A stretch of 64,000 nt of DNA, taken from Bacillus sp. 491mf. GTDB lineage: Bacteria > Bacillota > Bacilli > Bacillales > Bacillaceae_G. Position 1 is the first letter of the stretch. Every line of letters starts with the position of its first letter. The notes beneath the pieces are model-generated. The model was not told the DNA's origin. It made no database searches and worked only from the letters and a program-made list of their open reading frames with translations. The position numbers were made by a program, and so were the translations under genes. The stretch is taken from NCBI RefSeq assembly GCF_900112415.1, contig NZ_FOLV01000002.1, forward strand, positions 62,001-126,000. Reading direction: 5' to 3'. Below are positions 46,677-55,301 of this stretch, one piece after another.

Positions 46677-48019
46677 TCCAATATATTTTTTTGGACTTGT
46701 AATAAACGAGCGAGTAAAAAGATTGCCCCAAAAGCCAATCCTAAAATAAGTCCAATCCAATATCCTTTTGCAGCCAAAGGTGTATAGGTTGCGAGGAGAT
46801 AACCAAGCGGCAGACCTATGACCCAATAGGCAATGAGCGTCATAATAAGTGCGACATTAACATCTTTATAACCGCGAAGTGCACCTTGTACTGGTGTAGC
46901 CACGGCATCAGAAAATTGGAACAAAATTGCAAATACGAGAAATTGTTTCGTTAAGTCGAGTACAACAGGATCATTTGTATAAATTGAAGCGATATGCTCA
47001 TCAAATACAAATAGTAAGAGCGAATAAACACATGCAAAAGTGAGTGCCAATCCGATTCCTATTATGCTATAGTGCTTAGCATCTTTATACTTGGCTGCAC
47101 CGACTTCGAATCCAACAGAAATTGTCATCGCCATAGATAAACTGAGTGGTGTCATATATAAAAGAGACGCGAAATTTATTGCAGACTGGTGAGCAGCGAT
47201 GGTTGTTGTATTATAATTACTCATTAATAACGTAACAGCAGCAAAAATGCTTGTTTCAAAAAAGATCGCAAATCCAATAGGTATCCCGAGTTTTAATAAT
47301 TCTTTCCATTTGGATAAAGAGGGACGATAGAAACATTGAAAGACACCATAGGAAGAGAACGGTTCTTTCGTACAAATAATAATAATCGTAATCAGTAAAA
47401 TACACCAGTATGTGGTTGTTGAGGCAATTGCAGCCCCGACTCCACCGAGTTTAGGAAAACCGAAATTACCAAAAATGAATACATAGTTCAACACAATATT
47501 AATCGGTAAAGATAGTAAAGTGATAATCATAGTTGTCCTTGTTTTTCCTAAGGCGTCAATAAAACCGCGGAGTACTGTATAGACAAATAGTGGAATGATA
47601 CCAAATGCGATAATACTTAAAAATTGACTAGCAATCTGTGCAACTTGTTGCTCTAAATGCATGGCATGTAAAATAGGTGAAACTGCAAAAAAGCCAATTA
47701 GCATAACAATTAGACTGACAAAAATCGCTAAATATACAGCTTGTGTCACAATATGAGAGACTTTTTCTTTTTGTTTAGAACCGATAAGATGTGCGACAAT
47801 CGGAGTAGTGGCCATTAAAATACCTGTTAATCCTGTACTAACTGGAATCCATACACTTGTTCCAATTGCAACGCCAGCCAAATCAGTAGCGCTTGCATGG
47901 CCTGACATCGTAGTATCGAAAAAGCTCATGGAAAATAATGATATTTGTGTAACGAAAATGGGGAAAAATAATAAGACAAATTGTTTTATTTTTTGTGAAA
48001 TTGATGTAGTTTCTTTCAT
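46658..48019 (-). CDS. MATE-family efflux transporter
   Basis: A 453-residue, twelve-TM Na+- or H+-coupled exporter in two similar halves ([20 protein letters not shown] in the first; [20 protein letters not shown] in the second). NorM-type. Substrates are cationic drugs or metabolites; none can be assigned. ATG after AAAGGAG. Confidence 0.87.
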   Translation of the reverse strand: MKETTSISQKIKQFVLLFFPIFVTQISLFSMSFFDTTMSGHASATDLAGVAIGTSVWIPVSTGLTGILMATTPIVAHLIGSKQKEKVSHIVTQAVYLAIFVSLIVMLIGFFAVSPILHAMHLEQQVAQIASQFLSIIAFGIIPLFVYTVLRGFIDALGKTRTTMIITLLSLPINIVLNYVFIFGNFGFPKLGGVGAAIASTTTYWCILLITIIIICTKEPFSSYGVFQCFYRPSLSKWKELLKLGIPIGFAIFFETSIFAAVTLLMSNYNTTTIAAHQSAINFASLLYMTPLSLSMAMTISVGFEVGAAKYKDAKHYSIIGIGLALTFACVYSLLLFVFDEHIASIYTNDPVVLDLTKQFLVFAILFQFSDAVATPVQGALRGYKDVNVALIMTLIAYWVIGLPLGYLLATYTPLAAKGYWIGLILGLAFGAIFLLARLLQVQKNILEQKAAK

Positions 48020-48201
48020 GTTTACTCCTTTCTAAAATACAAACAAACCGCTTTAATCATACTATTGAATAAGAATTTAGAAAAGGAATACGTATCCATA
48101 CATTTAGGATAAAATCGAAAAAAACGATGCGTGTTTTGTAAAGATGAGGTATTATGATAAAGTGTGAACACAGCATTAAATCGCATTAAGGAGGCACGAG
48201 T

Positions 48202-48993
48202 GTGGCTGATTGGTTAATTGGATTAATCATGGGTGCTGTTGAAGGATTGACAGAGTTTTTACCTGTATCATCAACAGGACATATGATTTTAACAGGGCAT
48301 TTAATTGGATTTGAAGGAGATAAAGCAAAAACATTTGAAGTTGTTGTACAATTAGGGTCCATTTTAGCAGTTGTTGTCGTATTTTGGAAACGATTATGGT
48401 CATTAGTTGGAGTTGGACGAGTAAAGCAGGGTCCATCATTAAACTTATTACATATTATTATCGGAATGATTCCAGCTGGTTTACTTGGTTTTTTATTTCA
48501 TAGCAAAATTAAGGGAATTTTATTTGGGCCAGGACCGGTTGTTATTAGTTTAGTTGCTGGTGGTATTTTAATGATTATCGCTGAGAAGTTTTCAAAACCA
48601 AGCACAGCAAAAACATTGGACGAGATTACATATAAACAAGCATTCACAATTGGAATGTTTCAATGTTTAGCGCTATGGCCAGGATTTTCACGTTCTGGAT
48701 CTACGATTAGTGGTGGATTATTAGCTCGTGTATCTCATACAGCGGCTGCTGAATATACATTTATTCTTGCAGTACCAATGATGGTTGCAGCAACAGGTCT
48801 TGATTTAATTAAAAGTTGGAGTGAATTAAGTGCAGCGGATCTTCCGTTATTTGCGAGCGGATTTATTACTGCCTTTGTAGTTGCGATGTTAGCAATTGTT
48901 TCATTCTTAAAATTATTATCTCGTGTAAAATTAACACCATTTGCATATTACCGTTTCATTCTTGCTGCGGTGTTTTATTTCTTTGTTTTATAA
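48202..48993 (+). CDS. uppP: Undecaprenyl-diphosphatase UppP
   Basis: A 263-residue integral membrane phosphatase recycling undecaprenyl pyrophosphate; gives bacitracin tolerance when abundant. Catalytic motifs [15 protein letters not shown] (residue about 14) and [14 protein letters not shown] (about 160). GTG start after AAGGAGG. Single gene with its own terminator. Confidence 0.93.
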   Translation: MADWLIGLIMGAVEGLTEFLPVSSTGHMILTGHLIGFEGDKAKTFEVVVQLGSILAVVVVFWKRLWSLVGVGRVKQGPSLNLLHIIIGMIPAGLLGFLFHSKIKGILFGPGPVVISLVAGGILMIIAEKFSKPSTAKTLDEITYKQAFTIGMFQCLALWPGFSRSGSTISGGLLARVSHTAAAEYTFILAVPMMVAATGLDLIKSWSELSAADLPLFASGFITAFVVAMLAIVSFLKLLSRVKLTPFAYYRFILAAVFYFFVL

Positions 48994-48994
48994 T

Positions 48995-49024
48995 GAAAAA
49001 ACTGCCATTTGGCAGTTTTTTATT
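48995..49024. terminator. Bidirectional terminator
   Basis: AAAAAACTGCC / GGCAGTTTTTT between uppP and the thioredoxin-like gene. Confidence 0.9.
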
Positions 49025-49574
49025 TTGCTATTTTTTCTATTATATTTTCCATAACGTGTTCCCAAAGTGCTGTGTCAGAAGCTAATGTTTTACGGAATTC
49101 TGCATACATATTTTGCTGTTTTTCTTCGAACTTTGGATCTTCCTTACTAGGAAGTGTTGCACGCATGGAGGTAACTAACTCTTGTACTTTTGGTGCTCGA
49201 GGTCCCCATACTGCTTTTTCATTCCCGTCCTGATCGATAAAAATAAAAATTGGAATTGCACGTGCTGTACCATTTGTTAAATATTGATCCATCAACTCTA
49301 AATTTTCATCACGAATGAGTAAGCTCATCTCAATGCCAGCAACTTCGCAAATGCGTTTCATAATTGGTACGCAAAGAAGGGCATCACCGCACCAATCTGC
49401 GGTTAAAACGATAACCTTTAAATTGTCATTTTGGCGTGTTTCTAAAATTGGAAGAAGTTCATTAGGAATTAAGAAGTTATTGTAAATGTGTAGTAATTCG
49501 TATTGGTTTACTGTCATATTATTTACATATGTATCAAAGGACATGCCTTTTTCAAACCATTTCTGTAATGTCAT
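49020..49574 (-). CDS. Thioredoxin-like protein with a wide-spaced Cys pair
   Basis: A 184-residue protein whose middle (VIVLTADWCGDALLCVP) is a thioredoxin-fold strand and active-site loop. The usual CxxC is replaced by WCGDALLC, two Cys six residues apart, followed by AIPIFIFIDQDG (cis-Pro loop). Thioredoxin-family proteins of this type occur in bacilli; redox role unproven. ATG at 49574 follows GGGAG; the GTG three codons before is too close. Confidence 0.75.
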   Translation of the reverse strand: MTLQKWFEKGMSFDTYVNNMTVNQYELLHIYNNFLIPNELLPILETRQNDNLKVIVLTADWCGDALLCVPIMKRICEVAGIEMSLLIRDENLELMDQYLTNGTARAIPIFIFIDQDGNEKAVWGPRAPKVQELVTSMRATLPSKEDPKFEEKQQNMYAEFRKTLASDTALWEHVMENIIEKIAK

Positions 49575-49638
49575 ACATGACACTCCCTTCTATATTTGCT
49601 CATATTGTATCAAGTTTTTTTGTGGAAAGCTTGTAATA

Positions 49639-50079
49639 TTACTTTTCCTTTTTATCGGTAAGCCATATTTTATCGAGTATAAAAAAGAACAACACAATTA
49701 ATAGCTCTGCTGTATTAGAAATAGTAACATCATTCATCCATTCGTCTGCGATATGAAATGTAATCCAGTCTAAAGAAATTTGTAACATGGCAAGAAGGAG
49801 AAAAGAGAGCCATTTTGGCAAGTTGTTAAAGGTGGCACTAAAAATTAATTTGCATGAATTAATGGTAAAATTACTAAAGAGGTCTAAAACAGTAATTAAT
49901 ATAAAAAAGAGAAGAAGGGCTGTTCGAGATGTATATTCGACCCCGGTAAGGCGGAAGACACCAACATAAACGAAAAAGATAAGAGCAAACGGGAGTAGAA
50001 TTAATAAGCTGATTGCACTAATTACAAGTATTTTTTCTTTTAAATTTAAATTTGAGAACTGTTCTTCTGGCTCTTTCAT
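49639..50079 (-). CDS. YrvL-like membrane protein
   Basis: A 146-residue protein with about four TM helices and the segment VGVFRLTGVEYTSRTALLLF, which reminds me of YrvL, a negative regulator of the SigO-RsoA system in B. subtilis. No SigO genes are visible nearby, so only the fold is suggested. ATG after GAGGGGG. Confidence 0.5.
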   Translation of the reverse strand: MKEPEEQFSNLNLKEKILVISAISLLILLPFALIFFVYVGVFRLTGVEYTSRTALLLFFILITVLDLFSNFTINSCKLIFSATFNNLPKWLSFLLLAMLQISLDWITFHIADEWMNDVTISNTAELLIVLFFFILDKIWLTDKKEK

Positions 50080-50154
50080 TTCATCCCCCTCACTTTATGG
50101 TAATAATTAACTTTTTCCTATTGTACCATTTTGTAGGGAATTTGAGTATAAGGA

Positions 50155-50279
50155 ATAAAGTGAAACTTCCATCAGTGACGCTTTTCTCACTGATGGAAAG
50201 CTCTCACCAATCGGGCTTTTACGGGCAGTTTTCTTCCTTACTCTTCTCTAGCTTTTACTGCCCGTTAATGTGGGATAAA
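50155..50279 (+). repeat. Short bcr1-like repeat
   Basis: 125 bases between ATAAA ends. It has TCCATCAGTGACGC / CACTGATGGA, ACCAATCGGGCTTTTACGGG and TACTGCCCGTTAATGTGGGA, and lacks the middle third of the 206-base copy. Confidence 0.75.
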
Positions 50280-50336
50280 GACCGTTCGGTGATATTCGAC
50301 ATACAAGTAGTCGATTTGCTGAGCTGAATCATACCG

Positions 50337-50378
50337 AAAGAGGCTGTCCAAAAAGTAAACTTTTGGACAGCCTCTTTT
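50337..50378. terminator. Orphan terminator-like hairpin
   Basis: Seventeen-base perfect arms AAAGAGGCTGTCCAAAA / TTTTGGACAGCCTCTTT with no gene ending into it from the left on the plus strand. Confidence 0.5.
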
Positions 50379-50495
50379 CGCGCTGATCAAATGTACAGCA
50401 TATTTTAAAAGCAACCTTTATCATCTATTTCCAAACAATGAAGAAAAGATACATGAATTTCCAAATGAAAGGGATGACAAAATGAAAAAAGTACG

Positions 50496-50533
50496 TTAAT
50501 ATAGTTAATAATATTTTTATTTAACTATATTAA
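50496..50533. promoter_or_regulatory. Operator palindrome before MarR gene
   Basis: Thirteen-base perfect arms TTAATATAGTTAA / TTAACTATATTAA around 12 bases of A/T, 23 bases before the MarR start. Typical of MarR autoregulation. Confidence 0.75.
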
Positions 50534-50555
50534 ATACATAGGGGTGCTGTATAAA

Positions 50556-50975
50556 ATGGTTAATGATCGCGAGTTGTTAATCGAGAATTTATCGACAAAT
50601 TTTTTTGCTATGTTTCGCACAATCCGTAATGATATGAACAAGATTTTTGAGAATTATATTCCGTGGAATGAATTTCTCGTGTTGCGTATTTTAAATCGAA
50701 ACCAAAAGGAAATGGTTTCTCGTGTTGCGAATGAATTGAATGTATCAAATAGTCATATTACGGCTGTAGCAGAAAAACTAATAAAAAAAGGACTCGTAAC
50801 ACGTTCGCGTAGTACATTAGATCGCCGTGTCGTGTATTTAGAGATTGTTGATAAAGGAAAAGAGTTAGTAGCTGAGATGGATAAGCAGAACAAGTTGTAC
50901 TTGAAAGAACGATTTTCTACTTTATCTGAAGAGGAAATGATGACTATGATTTCTATTTCACAAAAATTAATCTAG
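50556..50975 (+). CDS. MarR-family regulator (139 residues)
   Basis: Winged helix with NEFLVLRILNRNQKE, VANELNVSNSHITAVAEKLI as the recognition helix region and the wing DRRVVYLEIVDKG. ATG at 50556 is eight bases from AGGGGTGC. A perfect palindrome overlaps its promoter region. It is bracketed by bcr1-like repeats in opposite orientations and no co-transcribed target is visible. Confidence 0.82.
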   Translation: MVNDRELLIENLSTNFFAMFRTIRNDMNKIFENYIPWNEFLVLRILNRNQKEMVSRVANELNVSNSHITAVAEKLIKKGLVTRSRSTLDRRVVYLEIVDKGKELVAEMDKQNKLYLKERFSTLSEEEMMTMISISQKLI

Positions 50976-51019
50976 TATAAATTATTTGTAACTACTCAGT
51001 CATTCTATGAGAAAAAGGC

Positions 51020-51185
51020 AGAAAAGCATTTTTTTAAATGGCCTGGGAGGGACTGGCTATGTATAGGAGCGGTCAGCCCCGCCACCTCAGGATTGAGAGA
51101 GAAACGAAGAAGATAGGTGGGAGGCAACTGCTGGCATGCCCCGATTGGATGGGCTTTCCATCAGTGAGAAAAGCGTCACTGATTT
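51020..51185 (-). repeat. Fused repeat remnants
   Basis: An R-type core (TGGCTATGTATAGGAGCGGT then CAGCC, 51053-51078) joins a reversed bcr1-like end (GCCCCGATTGG, TTTCCATCAGTGAGAAAAGC and GTCACTGAT, 51137-51182) that is complementary to 50166-50212. Confidence 0.6.
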
Positions 51186-51304
51186 TATATTAGGAAATAG
51201 TTTTTTTGTCAAAGCCTTCGTGATCACACGAGGGCTTTTCATGTGTATTTTGAATGAAACGAAGCATACTAACAATATTATGATAAAGAAGGGAAGGAAG
51301 TTGT

Positions 51305-51460
51305 ATGACGAATCGTAATGGTAGTAAAGGGAGCGGGAATCAAGGAGCACCTAAAGCTGGTCAATATCAACAGGAATTTGGTGCAGAGTTTGTTGCTGGT
51401 GATGATAATAAAGGAAAAGAATATCGTTCAAAAAAAGGCAGCAAGTCAAGGAAGGAGTGA
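51305..51460 (+). CDS. 51-residue basic protein, SASP-like
   Basis: GGAAGGA before ATG, own terminator after it. The sequence is Gly/Lys/Gln-rich, with QQEFGAEFVAGDD in the middle and KKGSKSRKE at the end. The EFGAEF piece recalls the protease-recognition motif of spore SASPs, and both ends resemble the small gene at 6-158. Spore role is inference. Confidence 0.6.
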   Translation: MTNRNGSKGSGNQGAPKAGQYQQEFGAEFVAGDDNKGKEYRSKKGSKSRKE

Positions 51461-51485
51461 AGTGTATTCACTTCTTCTTTTTTAT
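51451..51485 (+). terminator. Rho-independent terminator
   Basis: GAAGgAGTGA / TCACTtCTTC then T6, including the stop of the 51-residue gene. Confidence 0.72.
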
Positions 51486-51499
51486 GTAAATTAAAAAGT

Positions 51500-51676
51500 C
51501 GACATAAAAACCTCTTTTTTTAGGGGGGCGAGAGAAATAGGCCATGCAGAGAAGCGATCAGGGCCTATTTCTGCCACATGCGGGGTTTTAAACAAAGGGA
51601 GAAAGCAAGTCGTTGTCATGTTGTATTTTGTATAGCAGCGACTTATATATTGGAAATTTAAAATCGATTTATATAT
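51500..51676 (+). repeat. Interspersed structured repeat, copy R3
   Basis: CGACATAAAAACC, GGGCGAGAG, AAATAGGCCATGCA, AGCGATCAGGGCCTATTT, CTGCCACATGCGGGGTTT, GTCGTTGTCATGTTG and an AAAATCGATTTATATA end. The AAATAGGCC/GGCCTATTT arms pair here, while R1 pairs GCCC/GGGC at the same place. Confidence 0.7.
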
Positions 51677-51701
51677 CAGGAGGGAATAGTAGTAGTGAAA
51701 T

Positions 51702-51829
51702 AAAAAAAACCATCTTTATATTGCAAGATGGCTTAGGAAGGGGGGACAATTTATGTCAATTTAAGTTAGGGACAGAAAGCTGTTCGAGACATTGGGGATG
51801 TCTCATTATTAGGGAGGAACAGCTTTGAT
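51702..51829 (-). ncRNA. Candidate trans-acting small RNA, about 128 nt
   Basis: Minus strand. A -10 TATAGT (51841-51836) puts the start near 51829. A ten-base stem AAAGCTGTTC/GAACAGCTTT encloses an inner GAGACAT/ATGTCTC hairpin with a CCCCA loop and a CTCCCTAATAAT bulge. Then come CTGTCCCTAA and TTGTCCCCCCTTCC single-stranded stretches and a final terminator CCATCTT/AAGATGG plus U8. Repeated C/U-rich unpaired segments can pair with Shine-Dalgarno sequences, as in other Firmicute sRNAs. No coding frame is convincing. Confidence 0.6.
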
Positions 51830-51835
51830 AGTTAT

Positions 51836-51878
51836 ACTATAAAAGACCGATGTGAATTCAATGTGAACTTGGAGTGAA
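51836..51878 (-). promoter_or_regulatory. sRNA promoter with PhoP-box-like triple repeat
   Basis: On the minus strand TTCACT (51878-51873), TTCACA (51867-51862) and TTCACA (51856-51851) recur every 11 bases, the layout of PhoP-binding TTYACA repeats, followed by -10 TATAGT (51841-51836). Confidence 0.55.
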
Positions 51879-51992
51879 GGAATTAGGAATTTTCTATTTT
51901 TTAAATGGAAATAAAAGTTGAAATTCATAGAAAAAAAGATTATGCTCAACTATGTTACATATTTTGGAGGACGGATTAAGGGAGTTAGTGCT

Positions 51993-53336
51993 ATGAGAAT
52001 GATAGAAAAACGAGACTTAAATGATCGTTTTATACGATTAAGTCCACCGCAAATTTTAGCAATTGGCTTTTTTGCTTTGATTATGGTTGGGGGGCTATTG
52101 TTGAAATTGCCAATTTCAACAAAAACGTCTATTAGCTGGGTAGATGCTTTTTTTACAGCGACGTCAGCGGCGACTGTGACAGGCTTAGGTGTAGTAGATG
52201 TAAATAGTACCTTTACGATATTTGGCCAAGTTGTCATTATGTTTCTTATACAAACTGGTGGTTTAGGTTTAATGACAATTGCTATTTTAATAGTTTGGGT
52301 GTTAGGTAAAAAGATAGGGCTGCGTCATCGCCTTCTTATTGGAGAAGCATTAAATCAAACAAATATTGGCGGGCTTGTAAAATTAGTAAAGCGGGTGTTT
52401 TTCTTCTCGATTTGTATTGAATTAGTGGGTGCTGTATTTTTATCTATTCGCTTTATTCCAGAATTCGGATTCGGAAAAGGACTATATTACAGCCTCTTTC
52501 ATGTCGTGGCTGCTTATAATAATGCCGGATTTGCCTTATGGCCAGATAATTTAACGAGATATGTTGGCGATCCTATTATTAATATTGGTATTTGCTCGTT
52601 AATTGTAACAGGTGGATTAGGTTTTACCGTACTCATTGATATTTGGTATAGCCGCAGTTTTCGAAAACTAGTACTGCATTCAAAAATCATGATTATTGGT
52701 ACGGTTGTGTTAATTGTGGGTGCGATGCTTGTCATATTCGTATTGGAATATAGTAACGCAAAAACATTGGGTTCTTTATCATTAAGTGAGAAGTTATGGG
52801 CATCGTTCTTCCAAGGGATTACACCGCGTACAGCTGGATTTAATACAATTGATTACGGAAGTATGAGAGAGTCAACACTGTTCTTTACGATGGTGCTTAT
52901 GTTTATTGGAGCGGGAAGTGTTTCGACTGGAGGCGGTATTAAACTTACCACTTTTGTTATTTTAATTACATCTGTACTTTCGTTTTTCAAGAAAAAGGAA
53001 GAATTGGTTTTATTTCGTCGTACGATAAAAATGTCAACAGTGACGAGAGCTTTAGCGATTGTCATTGCCAGTCAATTTTTGATTTTTATGGCAGTATTTA
53101 TACTGATGCTCACTGAAAATTTTAGTTTTATGGCACTCTTATTTGAAACAATTTCAGCATTTGGAACAGTTGGATTAACAGTGGGGATTACAGCTAAATT
53201 ATCAGCATTTGGAAAATGTGTGATTATGTTTGTTATGTTTTGCGGATTAATTGGACCGCTAACACTTGTATTTTCACTTGCACGGCCAGCAAAACAAAAA
53301 ATTCGCTATCCATCTGAGGATGTATTTACAGGATAA
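51993..53336 (+). CDS. TrkH/KtrB-family potassium uptake protein
   Basis: A 447-residue K+ channel-like transporter with four pore repeats, visible as TATSAATVTGLGVVD, NNAGFALW, GITPRTAGFNTID and SAFGTVGLTVGITAKL. KtrB/KtrD type, usually gated by a KtrA/KtrC ring encoded elsewhere, since none is adjacent. ATG at 51993 follows AAGGGAG; a 25-codon-longer frame has no site. Ends in a terminator. Confidence 0.88.
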   Translation: MRMIEKRDLNDRFIRLSPPQILAIGFFALIMVGGLLLKLPISTKTSISWVDAFFTATSAATVTGLGVVDVNSTFTIFGQVVIMFLIQTGGLGLMTIAILIVWVLGKKIGLRHRLLIGEALNQTNIGGLVKLVKRVFFFSICIELVGAVFLSIRFIPEFGFGKGLYYSLFHVVAAYNNAGFALWPDNLTRYVGDPIINIGICSLIVTGGLGFTVLIDIWYSRSFRKLVLHSKIMIIGTVVLIVGAMLVIFVLEYSNAKTLGSLSLSEKLWASFFQGITPRTAGFNTIDYGSMRESTLFFTMVLMFIGAGSVSTGGGIKLTTFVILITSVLSFFKKKEELVLFRRTIKMSTVTRALAIVIASQFLIFMAVFILMLTENFSFMALLFETISAFGTVGLTVGITAKLSAFGKCVIMFVMFCGLIGPLTLVFSLARPAKQKIRYPSEDVFTG

Positions 53337-53365
53337 GGTATCTTGCGAGAAGCAAGATACCTTTT
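53335..53365. terminator. Terminator after K+ transporter gene
   Basis: AAGGTATCTTGC / GCAAGATACCTTTT. Confidence 0.88.
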
Positions 53366-53372
53366 ATTGTGT

Positions 53373-53717
53373 TTAAAAAAGAGAGAAGAATAGGCTGATA
53401 AGGGCCGCTCGGAATATTAATGCGACAATTGCCGCTAAGCCGCCAACGATTGCAGCTATTCCACCTGTAACAGTAGCGCCGCGGTTATAAGCATAAATAC
53501 CAATTAGGACAGAAAGAAGTCCAAAGAGTACTGGAAAAGTGAATAAAGATAAGACGGCGAGAGCGAGTGCGATAAATCCAGCTGTTGCTCCGCCGGCTTT
53601 TGTCGTTTCGTGTTCTTTGTCATTGTATGGTACACCGTTCGGTGCAATTTCAGCGGCGTACTCTTCTTCAAAATGATCTTCATTTTCTCTATAACGTTCT
53701 TCGTGTTTATCAGTCAA
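53373..53717 (-). CDS. 114-residue small membrane protein (DUF4190-like)
   Basis: An acidic N-terminal 45 residues (EERYRENEDHFEEEYAAEIA) and three TM helices rich in Ala, Gly and Leu (GFIALALAVLSLFTFPVLFG; VTGGIAAIVGGLAAIVALIF). Looks like the DUF4190 kind of small membrane protein, but the match is loose. AAAGGAG stands nine bases before TTG at 53717, which I prefer to the ATGs upstream of that site. Confidence 0.55.
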   Translation of the reverse strand: MTDKHEERYRENEDHFEEEYAAEIAPNGVPYNDKEHETTKAGGATAGFIALALAVLSLFTFPVLFGLLSVLIGIYAYNRGATVTGGIAAIVGGLAAIVALIFRAALISLFFSLF

Positions 53718-53925
53718 TGTGATATCTCCTTTCATAAAGAGCTTCATGTTTAATATGAGCTACTTTCGTTTTTTTATCCTATGATTCGCGGATGGTAATT
53801 TTCGGGAAAAGAATGTTATAGAAGGAAGATTTACTTTCAAGAATCGTTAAGTTGTAAAAATTGGTATGTCTTCGTTGTTTTTGGAAACGATAAAAAGGAA
53901 TTGAAAGGAAAAAGAGGTGGTTTCT

Positions 53926-54300
53926 ATGACGCAACATCCAATTGAAAACTTAATGAAAACAGCAATGACAAATTTAAAAGAAATGGTGGACGTGAATAAG
54001 GTTGTCGGAAAGCCTGTATCAACAGCAGATGGCAGTATTATTTTAACCGTTTCAAAAGTTGCCTTTGGTTTTGGGGCAGGTGGAAGTGATTTTAATGTGA
54101 GTGAACGAAAAACAGAGGTGCAGGGCTTACATCCATTTGGAGGTGGAAGTGGTGCTGGTGTTTCCATTAATCCTGTTGCATTTTTAGTAGTTGGGGCAAA
54201 AGGGATTCAAGTCATGCACTTACATAGTGGTACACACCTTGTAGAAAAAGCGTTGGAAACAGTGCCTAATGCAGTGCAGAAATTGGTAAATAAGCTTTAA
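53926..54300 (+). CDS. GerW/YtfJ-family sporulation protein
   Basis: A 124-residue protein with the YtfJ pattern: MTQHPIENLMKTAMTNLKEM, VVGKPVSTADGSIILTVSKV, FGFGAGGSDF and GGGSGAGVSINPVAFLVV. The B. subtilis member is made in the forespore and is needed for L-alanine germination. Related copies exist in this group, so I leave the symbol blank. ATG at 53926 after AGAGGTGG. Confidence 0.83.
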   Translation: MTQHPIENLMKTAMTNLKEMVDVNKVVGKPVSTADGSIILTVSKVAFGFGAGGSDFNVSERKTEVQGLHPFGGGSGAGVSINPVAFLVVGAKGIQVMHLHSGTHLVEKALETVPNAVQKLVNKL

Positions 54301-54427
54301 TTGGGTACTTGCATTTTAAGGAAATTATGATATAGTAGATGAAGTGTGTTTAAAGATGATACGAATATAAGCTGAATCGTAATATATAGAAGTTGATGAT
54401 TTATGTAAGAATAAGGGAGAGGTATAG

Positions 54428-54517
54428 ATGATTAACATCAAGAATTTTGCTGTTGGTTTATGCATGTTAGTGAGTGCTTTTGTTGTATACGTACTAAAGG
54501 AAAAAGCGCAATTTTAG
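54428..54517 (+). CDS. 29-residue single-TM peptide
   Basis: GGGAGAGG before ATG. MINIKNFAVGLCMLVSAFVV then YVLKEKAQF gives one TM helix with a basic C-terminal end. A weak hairpin with T tail follows (about 54520-54550). No family recognised; the context (own ribosome site, terminator) supports expression. Confidence 0.5.
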   Translation: MINIKNFAVGLCMLVSAFVVYVLKEKAQF

Positions 54518-54561
54518 TAAACAGGCTCATTTGTTAGTCTGTTTTTATTTTGAAGAAAGTG

Positions 54562-54590
54562 TTGACATTTTTATTGTAACGGGATATAAT
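54562..54590 (+). promoter_or_regulatory. Perfect sigma-A promoter
   Basis: TTGACA (54562-54567), a 17-base spacer, TATAAT (54585-54590). No coding frame follows before the terminator at 54832. Confidence 0.88.
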
Positions 54591-54596
54591 GTATTT

Positions 54597-54870
54597 TCGT
54601 GTCTCGGTTACAGCTAGTATATATTGGTTATTCTTTACTAGTACAAATCACTGAATTGCTAAAGATCGGGCGATAATGCCAACAACTTTGGTGATCACGT
54701 ATATGATGGATTGTATTTGTAAACTGTATACACATACTAGTGTATCAGGAGCGGTCGTTGGAGCCGTAATGATGAGAGAGAGGTAGGGCTTTCATCCAGT
54801 ATATGTTACTTTCCCGTTAGTTAAATATAGAAAAGAAGGCTACTTTTTATAAATAGTAGCCTTCTTTTAA
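54597..54870 (+). ncRNA. Candidate orphan non-coding RNA, about 270 nt
   Basis: Bounded by a perfect consensus promoter and a strong terminator, with no open frame of useful length and no plus-strand gene downstream. Internal pairings include CTAGTA/TACTAG (about 54615-54645), ATACAC/GTGTAT (about 54730-54750) and GATGA/TCATC (about 54770-54797). It does not resemble 6S, tmRNA, RNase P RNA or SRP RNA as I know them. Identity unknown. Confidence 0.6.
54832..54870. terminator. Bidirectional terminator
   Basis: AAAGAAGGCTACT / AGTAGCCTTCTTT plus T. Confidence 0.88.
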
Positions 54871-54913
54871 TGTATTTCCGAAAGAGGTCCCATCTTTAAT
54901 GTGTGATGGGTTC

Positions 54914-54965
54914 GTAAAGTGAAGTTTTCGATAGGATTCCTTATTCAATAAGGTTTCACTTTATT
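54914..54965. repeat. Palindromic bcr1-end pair
   Basis: GTAAAGTGAAGTTTTC at the left and AAGGTTTCACTTTATTG at the right are mirrored bcr1-like ends around CCTTATTCAATAAGG; the right end carries the stop of the UPF0180 gene. Confidence 0.55.
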
Positions 54966-55203
54966 GAATTCTACTTTCGACTTGTTGACAAATTTCTTCA
55001 GTTGTTAATCCTCTTGCGTCAATAACAGATCCCTTTATCACAGCATTGCTAATCCCCGCTACGTTAGAATCTTGACCGGTTATAACGCAGCAATCACATC
55101 CTTGCACATCATTTTCAGATTGTAATGAGATTACGTCATGCCCCTTTTGTTGTAGTGCTTGTTGTACATTTGTTAAAGAATTTTCTACGCCAATTTTCGC
55201 CAT
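54961..55203 (-). CDS. UPF0180-family protein (YkuS-like)
   Basis: An 80-residue protein: [20 protein letters not shown] then GHDVISL, and [17 protein letters not shown], typical of the UPF0180 family, which looks like a small Rossmann-type domain. Function unknown. ATG after AGGAGG. Its last codons and stop fall in a bcr1-like end. Confidence 0.82.
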   Translation of the reverse strand: MAKIGVENSLTNVQQALQQKGHDVISLQSENDVQGCDCCVITGQDSNVAGISNAVIKGSVIDARGLTTEEICQQVESRIQ

Positions 55204-55301
55204 AGTATTCACCTCCTGCCATCTAGTAATATGTTCCTTTTTCGGAAGAATATTCACTAATTAGCAGAAGAGTTCACACGTGCGGCAGAAGAATAAATAA
55301 A

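Noticed and set aside
50337-50378. Insertion sequence end
   Set aside because: No transposase, no second end and no target duplication were seen.
51613-51828. 71-codon plus-strand frame before the K+ transporter gene
   Set aside because: No ribosome site, runs through a repeat and through strong stems that fit a minus-strand sRNA.
51690-51835. c-di-AMP (ydaO-type) riboswitch before the K+ transporter gene
   Set aside because: The conserved ydaO core sequences are missing and the terminator points to the minus strand.
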